Positions 50,118 through 57,351 of a stretch of DNA of 64,000 nucleotides are shown here, one piece after another (within the stretch, counting starts at the first letter, position 1; each line of letters starts with the position of its first letter). This DNA is from Antrihabitans stalactiti. Its GTDB lineage: Bacteria > Actinomycetota > Actinomycetes > Mycobacteriales > Mycobacteriaceae. A program made the position numbers and the translations under genes. Location of the stretch: assembly GCF_012932915.1 (NCBI RefSeq), contig NZ_VCQU01000006.1:248001-312000 (forward strand). The letters run 5' to 3'. The notes below the pieces were generated by a model. It had not been told where the DNA came from and did not search any database. It saw nothing but the letters and a program-made list of their open reading frames with translations.

Positions 50118-51590
50118 TCACCCTCGCTTCGCTGCCGCTATTCCGGCGCGACGTCCGTAGAAGCTGCCGTCGCCGAGGGATGCGCCGCTGACGTAGCCGC
50201 CGGCGCACAGACCAGAGGTGCACCGACCGGCCGCGAAGAGGCCTTCGATCGGCTGGCCCGACACATGGAGGACTCTGGCGTCGAGGTCGGTCCGTAACCC
50301 GCCGAGCGTGAAACCCGCTGTGTGACCGCGGTGGTCGAAGGCTGCGATCGGTGTGCCGATGGGTTTCACCCATTCCGGCTTCTTTCCGAGGATCGGGTCG
50401 GCGCCTTGTGCCGCGTGCAGGTTGTACGTGGCGATCGTCGACTGCAAAGCCGATTCTGGTAGCCCCATCTCGGCTTCGAGCTCTTCGACGGTCTCCGCGA
50501 CCCACTTCGGTGTCACTCGGAAGAACGGAGTCGATGTCTCGGTCTCGAGGGCCGCTTCATAGGACTCTTCGTCGATCACCAGGAATGCCTTGTTGTCCTG
50601 CTGAATCAGCGTCGCCTGGCCGATTCGGCCTGGGTACGTGTCCTCGGGAACGTAGCGCTGGCCGCGGCCGTTCACCAGAATTCCGCGCGCGAGCAGCTGC
50701 GGATCGCCGAAGAAGGCAACCTCTGTCGCGTCCATATGGGCGAGGTCGGCGCCGAGGGCCTGCGCCAGCCGGATCGCTCGACCGTCATGTTCCTCGATGG
50801 CAGCACCAGGGCGACCGATCAAGCGTGGCGCGTAGGTCTCGATCATGTCTACGTTGTACGCAAAACTGCCGGTCGCGAGGACGACACCGCGGTTCGCCTT
50901 GATCGCGATCTCTTTGCCGTAGCGCTTCGCGACGACCCCGACGACTTGCCGCCTTGCATCGACGACGAGTCTTTCGATACGGATGTCGTACTCGGCCCGA
51001 ATGCCGAGTTCCTCGGCCGTGTCGATGAGCGGCTTCATCAACATGAAGCCGCCGCCCTTTTCGCCGGTGCGCTTGTTTTCCATCTGGGGGACATGTCCGC
51101 GCGGCGCGGGCGTCGCGATCTTGTTGAAGGGTGCGGCATTCTCGCCACCCGAGTACATCAGACCTTCGTCGTGCGGTGGCTCCCAGCCGGGCTCACCCCA
51201 AAAGGCTTCGCGGAAAGGGACTCCGCAAGAAACGAGCCACTCATAATGCTCGACGGACCCGTTGCAGTAGTCGTCGATCTTGGCGGCATCCGCGCCAGGG
51301 CCGACAGCCGCCTTGAGGAACCGCGCCATGTTCTCCGGTGTGTCCTCGAAGCCGAGTGCCTTCTGCAACGGCGTGCCACCGCCGAGATAGATGAATCCGC
51401 CTGCCAGGGCCGCTGCGCCGCCCCAACCGCTCGTGCGCTCGAGGACGAGTACGTCGGCTCCACCACGGGCCGCTTCGATGGCTGCGGAGACGCCTGCAAT
51501 TCCATAACCGGCGACGACGACGTCCGCCTCCAGGTCCCACGCTGCAATGTCGGCCGCATCCACGGGAGTCACGTTCGATGTGTCAGTCAT
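50118..51590 (-). CDS. FAD-dependent oxidoreductase (3-ketosteroid dehydrogenase / fumarate-reductase flavoprotein family)
   Basis: Predicted 490-residue flavoprotein. The N-terminal dinucleotide fold is VVVAGYGIAGVSAAIEAARG near residues 25-44, and the C-terminal FAD contact GLFAAGRCTSGLCAGGYVSGASLGDGSFYGR-type block (core YVSGASLGDGSFYG) near 455-478. A GGGFMLMKPL segment lies near 185. The family includes 3-ketosteroid-delta1-dehydrogenase and related C-C dehydrogenases. Its proximity to sterol genes makes a steroid-like substrate tempting, but the KstD active-site tyrosines cannot be assigned by eye. ATG 51590 overlaps the CMD-like stop by 8 bp. It is the last gene of the minus-strand operon. 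Confidence 0.85.
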   Translation of the reverse strand: MTDTSNVTPVDAADIAAWDLEADVVVAGYGIAGVSAAIEAARGGADVLVLERTSGWGGAAALAGGFIYLGGGTPLQKALGFEDTPENMARFLKAAVGPGADAAKIDDYCNGSVEHYEWLVSCGVPFREAFWGEPGWEPPHDEGLMYSGGENAAPFNKIATPAPRGHVPQMENKRTGEKGGGFMLMKPLIDTAEELGIRAEYDIRIERLVVDARRQVVGVVAKRYGKEIAIKANRGVVLATGSFAYNVDMIETYAPRLIGRPGAAIEEHDGRAIRLAQALGADLAHMDATEVAFFGDPQLLARGILVNGRGQRYVPEDTYPGRIGQATLIQQDNKAFLVIDEESYEAALETETSTPFFRVTPKWVAETVEELEAEMGLPESALQSTIATYNLHAAQGADPILGKKPEWVKPIGTPIAAFDHRGHTAGFTLGGLRTDLDARVLHVSGQPIEGLFAAGRCTSGLCAGGYVSGASLGDGSFYGRRAGIAAAKRG

Positions 51591-51960
51591 CGGTTGCTCG
51601 CTTCTTCTTGGCTTCGGCAAGGACTGCCCCGACCGCTTGGTCGAGCTTGGTGCCATTCGGCCAGCCGACGTAATGGGTCAAGAACAAGGCTATTTCGCGG
51701 AGCTGAGTGGCATCGAACTCCTCGTTGTGCAGCGCCGCGGTCAGCTGAATCTTGGCTATGTCCACATTGCCCTGGGCGGCCACGGCGCCGAGGAGAAGTA
51801 GGCGTCGTTCGCGGATCGTCAGAGCGGGGCGAGTCCAGATTTCGGCGAAGAGATGGTCGATGGTGACGGCGAAGAAGTCACCGGGTACGTCGGCCGGCAG
51901 GTCCCACCCATAGACCTGTTTCATCATGTCCAGGCCGCGTTGGCGGACTTCGTCTGTCAT
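51583..51960 (-). CDS. Carboxymuconolactone-decarboxylase-like protein
   Basis: Predicted 125-residue all-helical protein of the CMD/AhpD superfamily. LTIRERRLLLLGAVAAQGN near residues 47-65 and LTAALHNEEFDATQLREIALFL near 72-93 (core AALHNEEFDATQLREI) match the gamma-carboxymuconolactone decarboxylase pattern. There is no Cys anywhere in the protein, so the CxxC peroxidase chemistry of AhpD is excluded. Homologues often accompany dehydrogenase operons with unknown ring or keto-acid substrates. The ATG overlaps the upstream HIBADH-like stop (ATGA). Confidence 0.82.
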   Translation of the reverse strand: MTDEVRQRGLDMMKQVYGWDLPADVPGDFFAVTIDHLFAEIWTRPALTIRERRLLLLGAVAAQGNVDIAKIQLTAALHNEEFDATQLREIALFLTHYVGWPNGTKLDQAVGAVLAEAKKKRATDD

Positions 51961-52847
51961 GTGTGCTCCTGTCCTGTTGCCGCATTGGTTCCTACGCCGA
52001 GGCCGGTGCCGAGTCTGTCCAGCGCTATTCGAGCCAGCGGTAGATCGATACCGAGTCTGTCGCCGAGGCCGAGAGCGAGGGAGAGATCCTTCTCGCCGAG
52101 GTTGCGCACATGAGTCATGATCGGGTACCAGAAGTCATCGGGTGCGATTTCGGATGTTGTGTTGCGCAACATGATCGAACCCGCCCCGCCGGTGACCGCG
52201 TCGGAATGCCGCACCACCTTGCCCAGTGCCGTGATGTCCAGACCCGCTGCTTCGGCGAGGCGTTGTGCCTCGGCTGCAGCCGTGAACGAGACGAAGTGAA
52301 GTAGGTTGCGGGCCAGCTTCATTCGCGTCCCAGAGCCGACGTCGCCGGCATGAATCACCAAGTTTGCCCAACAGCCGAACGGTTCGCGCACAGCTTCGTA
52401 CGCGGTCGCGCTACCGCCGACCATGACTGCGAGGGCGCCCTTGGCCGCACCCGGCGCGCCGCCACTCACCGGTGCGTCGACGAATTCGACACCCTGCCGC
52501 GCACATTCAGCGCCGAGTTCGACGGCAGTTTCGTCGCTGATCGTCGAATGAACAGCGATGACCGTGCCAGGTCCGGCCGTCTGCAAAATTCCGTCCGGTC
52601 CCGCAATCACGTCTCGCACTTGAGCATCGTCGAGCACGGTTATCGAGATCACACGTGCCGTTGCTGCGACGTCCTTGCTCGAATCCGCAACGGCCGCACC
52701 GGCTTCACGAAAAGGTTGAGTGGCTTCCTGGCGCATGTCGCAGACGACGAGACCACCCGGCCAGTCCACGAGCCGTTTGGCCATCGGCCCACCCATGTTG
52801 CCCAACCCGATGAATCCGACGGGTTCGTGCGCAATGCCCGAATTCAT
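51957..52847 (-). CDS. 3-hydroxyisobutyrate-dehydrogenase-like NAD(P)-dependent oxidoreductase
   Basis: Predicted 296-residue beta-hydroxyacid dehydrogenase. The Rossmann motif GFIGLGNMGGPMAKRL is at residues 11-26, the substrate loop VDAPVSGGAPGA near 125, and the catalytic Lys is in GTRMKLARNLL near 175. The family oxidises 3-hydroxy acids (3-hydroxyisobutyrate, tartronate semialdehyde and others) with NAD or NADP. The partner SDR and aldehyde dehydrogenase suggest consecutive oxidation steps, inferred from gene order only. ATG 52847 overlaps the SDR stop (ATGA), and the stop overlaps the CMD-like start, so translation is coupled on both sides. Confidence 0.86.
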   Translation of the reverse strand: MNSGIAHEPVGFIGLGNMGGPMAKRLVDWPGGLVVCDMRQEATQPFREAGAAVADSSKDVAATARVISITVLDDAQVRDVIAGPDGILQTAGPGTVIAVHSTISDETAVELGAECARQGVEFVDAPVSGGAPGAAKGALAVMVGGSATAYEAVREPFGCWANLVIHAGDVGSGTRMKLARNLLHFVSFTAAAEAQRLAEAAGLDITALGKVVRHSDAVTGGAGSIMLRNTTSEIAPDDFWYPIMTHVRNLGEKDLSLALGLGDRLGIDLPLARIALDRLGTGLGVGTNAATGQEHT

Positions 52848-53596
52848 GACCGGAAGATCTGTCCGCCGTCGACGTTGAGAATATGGCCGGTCACCCACGC
52901 GGAATCATCGGACAGGAGATACAGGCAGGCACCGACCAGATCGTCGGGAGTGCCGATTCGGTGCAGAGGAAGCCGCTTCACCATGTCTTCGACGATGTTG
53001 CCCGGCGTCACGGTCCGCGTCGCCTCGGTGTCGATCGGGCCAGGAGCGATGGCGTTGATTCGAATATTCGAACCGCCGAGCTCGAGCGCAAGCTGCTGAG
53101 TCAGGCCGTTGATACCGACCTTCGCAAGGCCGTAGAAACCCGAGTAAACCCACGCCGCCGTCGACGACTGGTTGACGATCGATCCGCCACCGCCCTTGCG
53201 CATCGGCTTGTAGACGGCCCGCGTCACGTTCAGCGCGCCGTCCATGTTCACGCTCATGAACTTCTTGTAGTAGTCCCACGGGACAGTGAGCAGGAGGTCC
53301 AGTTTCATGCCGCCGTAGATCGCGGCGTTGTTGACGAGGTGGTTGATCCCGCCGAACTCGTTCACCGTGAATTCGGCAAGGGCGCGAGCCGAGTCGACGT
53401 CGGCGACGTCGACCTCCTGGAACACTGCGGTGCCGCCGTTGGCGCTGATCTGCGCAGCAGTTTCCTTGCCTGCGTCGACGTTCAGGTCCGCGACGACGAC
53501 GTTGGCTCCTTCCTTTGCCAACGCGGAGGCATAGACGGCGCCGATACCTTGCGCGGCGCCAGTGACAATCGCGGTTTTACCAGTGAATCGGGCCAT
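52844..53596 (-). CDS. Short-chain dehydrogenase/reductase
   Basis: Predicted 250-residue classical SDR. NAD(P) motif VTGAAQGIG is at residues 11-19, NNAA near 90, the catalytic Ser in NQSSTAAWVYSGFYGLAK with YGLAK near 155, and AIAPGPIDTEATR near 185. It ends with the family signature WVTGHILNVDGGQ. It should interconvert an alcohol and ketone; the substrate is not readable. It lies 37 bp after the aldehyde dehydrogenase and overlaps the HIBADH-like start by ATGA. Confidence 0.87.
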   Translation of the reverse strand: MARFTGKTAIVTGAAQGIGAVYASALAKEGANVVVADLNVDAGKETAAQISANGGTAVFQEVDVADVDSARALAEFTVNEFGGINHLVNNAAIYGGMKLDLLLTVPWDYYKKFMSVNMDGALNVTRAVYKPMRKGGGGSIVNQSSTAAWVYSGFYGLAKVGINGLTQQLALELGGSNIRINAIAPGPIDTEATRTVTPGNIVEDMVKRLPLHRIGTPDDLVGACLYLLSDDSAWVTGHILNVDGGQIFRS

Positions 53597-53633
53597 TCGA
53601 TCTGCTCCTAGCGGTGATGGTGGTTGAAGTTCG

Positions 53634-55109
53634 CTAGCCGGCGGAGGCGATCAGTTTGGTTTCGAGGTACTCCTCGAATCCGGCGACGCCCATTTCGCGG
53701 CCGATTCCCGATTGCTTGTAGCCGCCGAAAGGCGCGTCGGCGGAATACCAGACACCGCCGTTGACGCTGAGTGTGCCGGTCCGTACGCCGTCGACGACCT
53801 TCTTCACGCGCTGCGGATCGGTGCCCCAGACGGCTCCGGAAAGGCCGTATGGCGAGTCGTTCGCGATGGCGATCGCGTCGTCGTCACTGTCATAGGGGAT
53901 GAGCACCAGCACGGGACCGAAGATTTCCTCCTGGGCGACAGTGGAATTGTTCGACACGTCCGTGATGAGCGTCGGCTCTACGAAGTAGCCGGCCTCCTTT
54001 CCTGCCGGTCTTCCTCCGCCGCAGGCGATGGTTCCGCCCTCGGCCTTTGCCACGGCGATGTATCGCTCCACCCGCTCGCGCTGCGCGGCCGAAATCACCG
54101 GGCCGCACACAGTTCCGGGCTTGTTGGGGTCGCCGGGGCGCATGCCTGTGAGCGTTCGGACGGTCGCCTCGAGCGCCGCCTGGTAGTGCGAACGGGGGAC
54201 CAGCAAGCGAGTCGAGAGCGCGCAGCCTTGGCCCGCGTGCACGCACACCGAGAACGCGGCGACACTGCAGGCGCTCGCGACGTCGGCGTCGTCGAGCACG
54301 ATGAAGGCGGACTTGCCGCCGAGTTCGAGGAACACCTTCTTGAGACTGGCTGCCGCGGCGACCATTACAGCCTTGCCCGTCCGCGTCGAGCCGGTGAACG
54401 AGATGATGTCGACGCGCGGATCCTCGGCGAGTTGCGCTCCGATCCTGTGATCGTCGGAAGTGATCACATTGACGACACCAGGGGGGATATCGGTTTCCTC
54501 CGCGATGACTTTGCCGACGAGCGCGGCGCACCACGGCGTATCGGGCGCGGGTTTGAGCACGACGGTGTTGCCGGCAGCAAGTGCGGGCGCGAGTTTCGCG
54601 AGGTTGATCTGATGCGGGAAATTCCACGGGGTGATTGCACCGACGACGCCTACCGCTTCACGTCGCAGCGTTCGGTTGGTCTTGATTCCCATGGGCGTCG
54701 CGGTGCCCAGATCGGTTTCCCACTCGTAGCTTTCGGCGAGGTCCGCCGCGAAGCCCATGTCTGCGATCGGACCCTCGAGTTGCGGACCGGCCGTGAGCAT
54801 TCTGGGTGCCCCGACTTCTGCGATGGTGATCTCTCGTAACTCATCGACGTGTGACATGAGCGCGTCGCGCAGCTGCCGGATGCACTGTGCGCGGAAGCTG
54901 TGGTTGCGCGACCAATCCGTGTTGTCGAATGCGCGCCGCGCGGCAGCGATCGCGGAGTCCATATCGGCCGCGTCCGCGTTGGCCGCATACCCGAGTAGTT
55001 CTTCGGTTGCTGGGTTGTACGTCGCGAAAACGCCTCCCGCACCTGGCACCAATTTTCCGTCGATCAGCAGCGGTGTGGCCTCGGACTCGGTCGGTCGCAG
55101 GTTGCTCAT
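53634..55109 (-). CDS. NAD(P)-dependent aldehyde dehydrogenase
   Basis: Predicted 491-residue ALDH. GAITPWNFPHQINLAKLAPALAAGNTVVLKP is the N-terminal cofactor region (core TPWNFPH near residue 150), FTGSTRTGKAV near 235, the general-base Glu in FLELGGKSAFIV near 262, and the nucleophile Cys in HAGQGCALSTR near 295, which has QGC rather than the common QVC. EIFGPVLVLIPYD and PFGGYKQSGIGRE complete the family. It oxidises an aldehyde to an acid or acyl-CoA-ready acid. ATG 55109 has GGAG about 9 bases upstream; the longer frame to 55343 crosses both an operator and a different open frame. It heads the five-gene minus-strand operon. Confidence 0.9.
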   Translation of the reverse strand: MSNLRPTESEATPLLIDGKLVPGAGGVFATYNPATEELLGYAANADAADMDSAIAAARRAFDNTDWSRNHSFRAQCIRQLRDALMSHVDELREITIAEVGAPRMLTAGPQLEGPIADMGFAADLAESYEWETDLGTATPMGIKTNRTLRREAVGVVGAITPWNFPHQINLAKLAPALAAGNTVVLKPAPDTPWCAALVGKVIAEETDIPPGVVNVITSDDHRIGAQLAEDPRVDIISFTGSTRTGKAVMVAAAASLKKVFLELGGKSAFIVLDDADVASACSVAAFSVCVHAGQGCALSTRLLVPRSHYQAALEATVRTLTGMRPGDPNKPGTVCGPVISAAQRERVERYIAVAKAEGGTIACGGGRPAGKEAGYFVEPTLITDVSNNSTVAQEEIFGPVLVLIPYDSDDDAIAIANDSPYGLSGAVWGTDPQRVKKVVDGVRTGTLSVNGGVWYSADAPFGGYKQSGIGREMGVAGFEEYLETKLIASAG

Positions 55110-55130
55110 GCATCGCTCCGAACTGTGCTG

Positions 55131-55140
55131 GACATGTGTC
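55131..55140. promoter_or_regulatory. GACANGTGTC candidate operator upstream of the ALDH operon
   Basis: GACATGTGTC within CTGGACATGTGTCTGGAC, 21 bp upstream of the ALDH ATG on the minus strand. TATAGT, a likely -10 on the same strand, ends 3 bases before it, so the motif would cover the transcription start. Confidence 0.6.
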
Positions 55141-55202
55141 TGGACTATAGTTCGGCTCCTGCCTCCGCGCAATGGTCGCGGGGGCGTTTCGTGGGACGAA
55201 TC

Positions 55203-55216
55203 TGGAACAGGTTCTA
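55203..55216. promoter_or_regulatory. KstR-like site between the island and mce4 (ALDH-proximal)
   Basis: TGGAACAGGTTCTA keeps the core and the right half but is 94 bp upstream of ALDH and over 500 bp from yrbE4A. Function uncertain. Confidence 0.5.
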
Positions 55217-55237
55217 GTATGCCCTGCCTGTAAAGGT

Positions 55238-55363
55238 TCAGCCCTTGGGCTCGGGATTGTCCGGATCTTCGCAGGCAGGGGTGCACGGCTCGAACTTTCG
55301 ACGGCGCGGCAGCGGTGACGTTAGATTTGCAAAACAGCCACATTCCGCCGCGATTGGTTCCAT
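55238..55363 (-). CDS. Possible 41-residue Cys-rich small protein
   Basis: A minus-strand ORF reads MEPIAAECGC, then a short variable stretch with PLPRRRK, then FEPCTPACEDPDNPEPKG. Two Cys pairs and an acidic proline-rich tail could be a small metal-binding or secreted-type peptide, but no ribosome-binding site precedes the ATG at 55363. It has a KstR-like site about 90 bp upstream. An open frame in phase continues to 55513. I do not recognise it and the evidence is weak; it could be chance. Confidence 0.25.
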   Translation of the reverse strand: MEPIAAECGCFANLTSPLPRRRKFEPCTPACEDPDNPEPKG

Positions 55364-55447
55364 GATGAACAACAGCGGTTCAGTCCCCGGATCCATCGAC
55401 CCGAGCCCAGGGAGTCGCTGCAAAGGAGTGCCGAGGATTCCAATGGC

Positions 55448-55461
55448 GAGTACGTGTTCTA
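55448..55461. promoter_or_regulatory. Degenerate KstR-like site in the mce4 upstream region
   Basis: GAGTACGTGTTCTA has the right half and two changes in the left half. It lies 269 bp before yrbE4A and 85 bp upstream of the small minus-strand ORF, so its target is unclear. Confidence 0.45.
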
Positions 55462-55668
55462 ATACCGTCGGGCACGCGGCTGACGAGAACGCGCGCGGAA
55501 TCGATGCCGGCAAGATTTGGCAGGACGGTTACGGCTGCGATCATGGTAGGAAATGCGGTACCGTCACTGCGCTTTGCAGCGCGGACTACCGAGTCCTGGC
55601 CAATCAGCGCGGTTGCGTTCGTTCAGGCGACAGCAGCATCCATCGAGATAGGCTATGTTTTTGACCTA

Positions 55669-55682
55669 GTGAACGTGTTCTA
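55669..55682. promoter_or_regulatory. KstR-type operator of the mce4 operon
   Basis: GTGAACGTGTTCTA has the perfect palindromic core GAACGTGTTC. It lies 47 bp before the yrbE4A ATG, a normal promoter-operator distance, and matches the known KstR control of mce4. Confidence 0.87.
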
Positions 55683-55729
55683 GTTACGATGACGCGGGTG
55701 GACGCTCGAACGCCCCTGGAGGAGGTGGA

Positions 55730-56494
55730 ATGAACGACCTATTTGCGGTCCCTCTGCAGGCTGTCGGCGGATACTTCGACCTCGTCGCGGATACCGCTCG
55801 GGCGACGTTTCGGCGGCCCTTTCAGCGTCGAGAGTTCATCGACCAGGCGTGGTTCATCGCGCGCGTTTCCATCGTCCCGACCGTTCTCGTTGCAATACCG
55901 TTCACGGTTCTGGTCAGTTTCACGATCAACATTCTGCTGCGCGAGATCGGTGCGGCCGACCTCAGTGGTGCAGGCGCCGCTCTCGGTTCGATCACACAGG
56001 TCGGGCCGATTGTCACGGTCCTCATCGTTGCCGGTGCAGGAGCGACCGCAATTTGCGCCGATCTTGCCGCCCGAACAATCCGCGAAGAGATCGACGCGAT
56101 GCGTGTGCTCGGCATCGATCCGATTCAGCGGCTCGTAGTACCGCGCGTTCTCGCTTCGACAATTGTCGCGCTGCTGCTCAACGGCTTGGTGTGCACGATC
56201 GGAATTCTCGGTGGTTTCCTGTTTTCGGTATTCTTGCAAGATGTCAATCCAGGGGCGTTCGTCAACGGATTGACGCTGCTGACCGGATTCGGCGAATTGA
56301 TGATTTCGCAAGTGAAGGCCGGCCTCTTCGGGATGATCGCCGGTTTGATGGCTTGCTACCTCGGTCTCAAAGTGAAGGGCGGGCCGAAGAGTGTCGGCGA
56401 CGCCGTCAATCAGACCGTCGTCTTCGCGTTCATGGCGTTGTTCGTTGTCAACGTTGTGGTCACCGCAGCCGGTATCAAACTCACGGCGCGGTGA
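55730..56494 (+). CDS. yrbE4A: Mce4 permease YrbE4A (SupA)
   Basis: Predicted 254-residue integral membrane protein of the MlaE/YrbE permease family. Hydrophobic helices are visible at about residues 45-75, 85-115, 140-170, 190-215 and 230-250. The cytoplasmic coupling helix is EEIDAMRVLGIDPIQRLVVPR near 124-144, where the ATPase (MceG-like, not in this window) would dock. With YrbE4B it forms the membrane core of the steroid importer. GGAGGAGGTG directly precedes ATG 55730. First gene of the mce4 operon. Confidence 0.94.
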   Translation: MNDLFAVPLQAVGGYFDLVADTARATFRRPFQRREFIDQAWFIARVSIVPTVLVAIPFTVLVSFTINILLREIGAADLSGAGAALGSITQVGPIVTVLIVAGAGATAICADLAARTIREEIDAMRVLGIDPIQRLVVPRVLASTIVALLLNGLVCTIGILGGFLFSVFLQDVNPGAFVNGLTLLTGFGELMISQVKAGLFGMIAGLMACYLGLKVKGGPKSVGDAVNQTVVFAFMALFVVNVVVTAAGIKLTAR

Positions 56495-56496
56495 GC

Positions 56497-57351
56497 ATGA
56501 ACAAAGTCGTTCTGTCGCAACGTTTTCCGCGCACCAAGATGCGATATCGCCGGGCCCTTGGCTCGGTGGACTCGATCGGTGATCACGCAATCTTCTATGC
56601 GCGAGCCATCGGCTCGATGCCCAGAGCCATTTTCCACTATCCGCGGGAGACAGTCCGGCTGATAGCAGAGATCAGCATGGGGTCGGGCGCGCTCGCTGTT
56701 ATCGGCGGCACCGTCGTCATCGTCGGATTCCTGACGTTGTTCACCGGTGGCACGATTGCCGTTCAGGGTTACAGCTCGCTCGGAAATATCGGTGTCGAAT
56801 CCTTGACGGGATTCTTTGCGGCATTCATCAACGTTCGTATCGCTGCGCCCGTAATCGCGGGGATCGGTCTTGCGGCGACGATCGGAGCCGGCGCCACTGC
56901 TCAACTGGGCGCGATGCGCGTTTCCGAGGAAATCGACGCGTTGGAGGTCATGGCAATATCGTCGGTGCCGTATCTGGTCAGTACGCGCGTGGTCGCCGGA
57001 ATGATCTCGATCATTCCGTTGTACGCCCTAGCGGTGATCGCATCATTCCTTGCGAGTCGGTTCGCTACCGTCTTGATCTACGGCCAATCGCCAGGTTTGT
57101 ACGACCACTATTTCTCGACATTTCTCATACCCACCGACATTCTGTGGTCGTTCGTACAAGCGATATTCATGGCAATCGCCGTCATGATGATTCACACCTA
57201 TTACGGCTACACCGCGACGGGCGGCCCAGTCGGCGTCGGCGTCGCAGTCGGAAACGCTGTGCGCGCCTCGCTGATCGCGGTAGTCAGCGTCACGCTCTTC
57301 ATCTCGCTCGCTGTCTACGGGGCGTCCGGCAACTTCAACCTGTCAGGCTAG
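56497..57351 (+). CDS. yrbE4B: Mce4 permease YrbE4B (SupB)
   Basis: Predicted 284-residue second permease subunit. Membrane helices occur near residues 62-85, 100-120, 150-180, 195-220 and 255-275. The coupling motif is EEIDALEVMAISSVPYLVSTR near 142, with A and S in place of the G and P seen in YrbE4A. ATG 56497 begins 2 bp after the yrbE4A TGA; GTG 56491, overlapping that stop, is an alternative. The longer open frame from 55849 runs antisense-free through yrbE4A in another phase and is not coding. Confidence 0.93.
   Translation: MNKVVLSQRFPRTKMRYRRALGSVDSIGDHAIFYARAIGSMPRAIFHYPRETVRLIAEISMGSGALAVIGGTVVIVGFLTLFTGGTIAVQGYSSLGNIGVESLTGFFAAFINVRIAAPVIAGIGLAATIGAGATAQLGAMRVSEEIDALEVMAISSVPYLVSTRVVAGMISIIPLYALAVIASFLASRFATVLIYGQSPGLYDHYFSTFLIPTDILWSFVQAIFMAIAVMMIHTYYGYTATGGPVGVGVAVGNAVRASLIAVVSVTLFISLAVYGASGNFNLSG

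Larger units (their letters stand above)
55110..55729. other. 620-bp intergenic region between the ALDH operon and yrbE4A
   Basis: This gap holds one GACANGTGTC site next to the ALDH start, three KstR-like sites, and one possible 41-codon minus-strand ORF. It is the junction of two regulatory domains. Apart from the listed sites, no promoter, repeat or RNA structure of note was recognised. Confidence 0.7.

Noticed and set aside
50736-51866. 376-codon plus-strand open frame
   Set aside because: It is antisense to the FAD dehydrogenase and CMD-like genes and shows no domain.
51583-51960. AhpD-type alkylhydroperoxidase
   Set aside because: The superfamily fold fits, but the protein has no Cys, so the required CxxC is absent.
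55245-55664. 139-codon plus-strand ORF in the mce4 upstream region
   Set aside because: It crosses the KstR-like site at 55448, has no ribosome-binding site and no known pattern.
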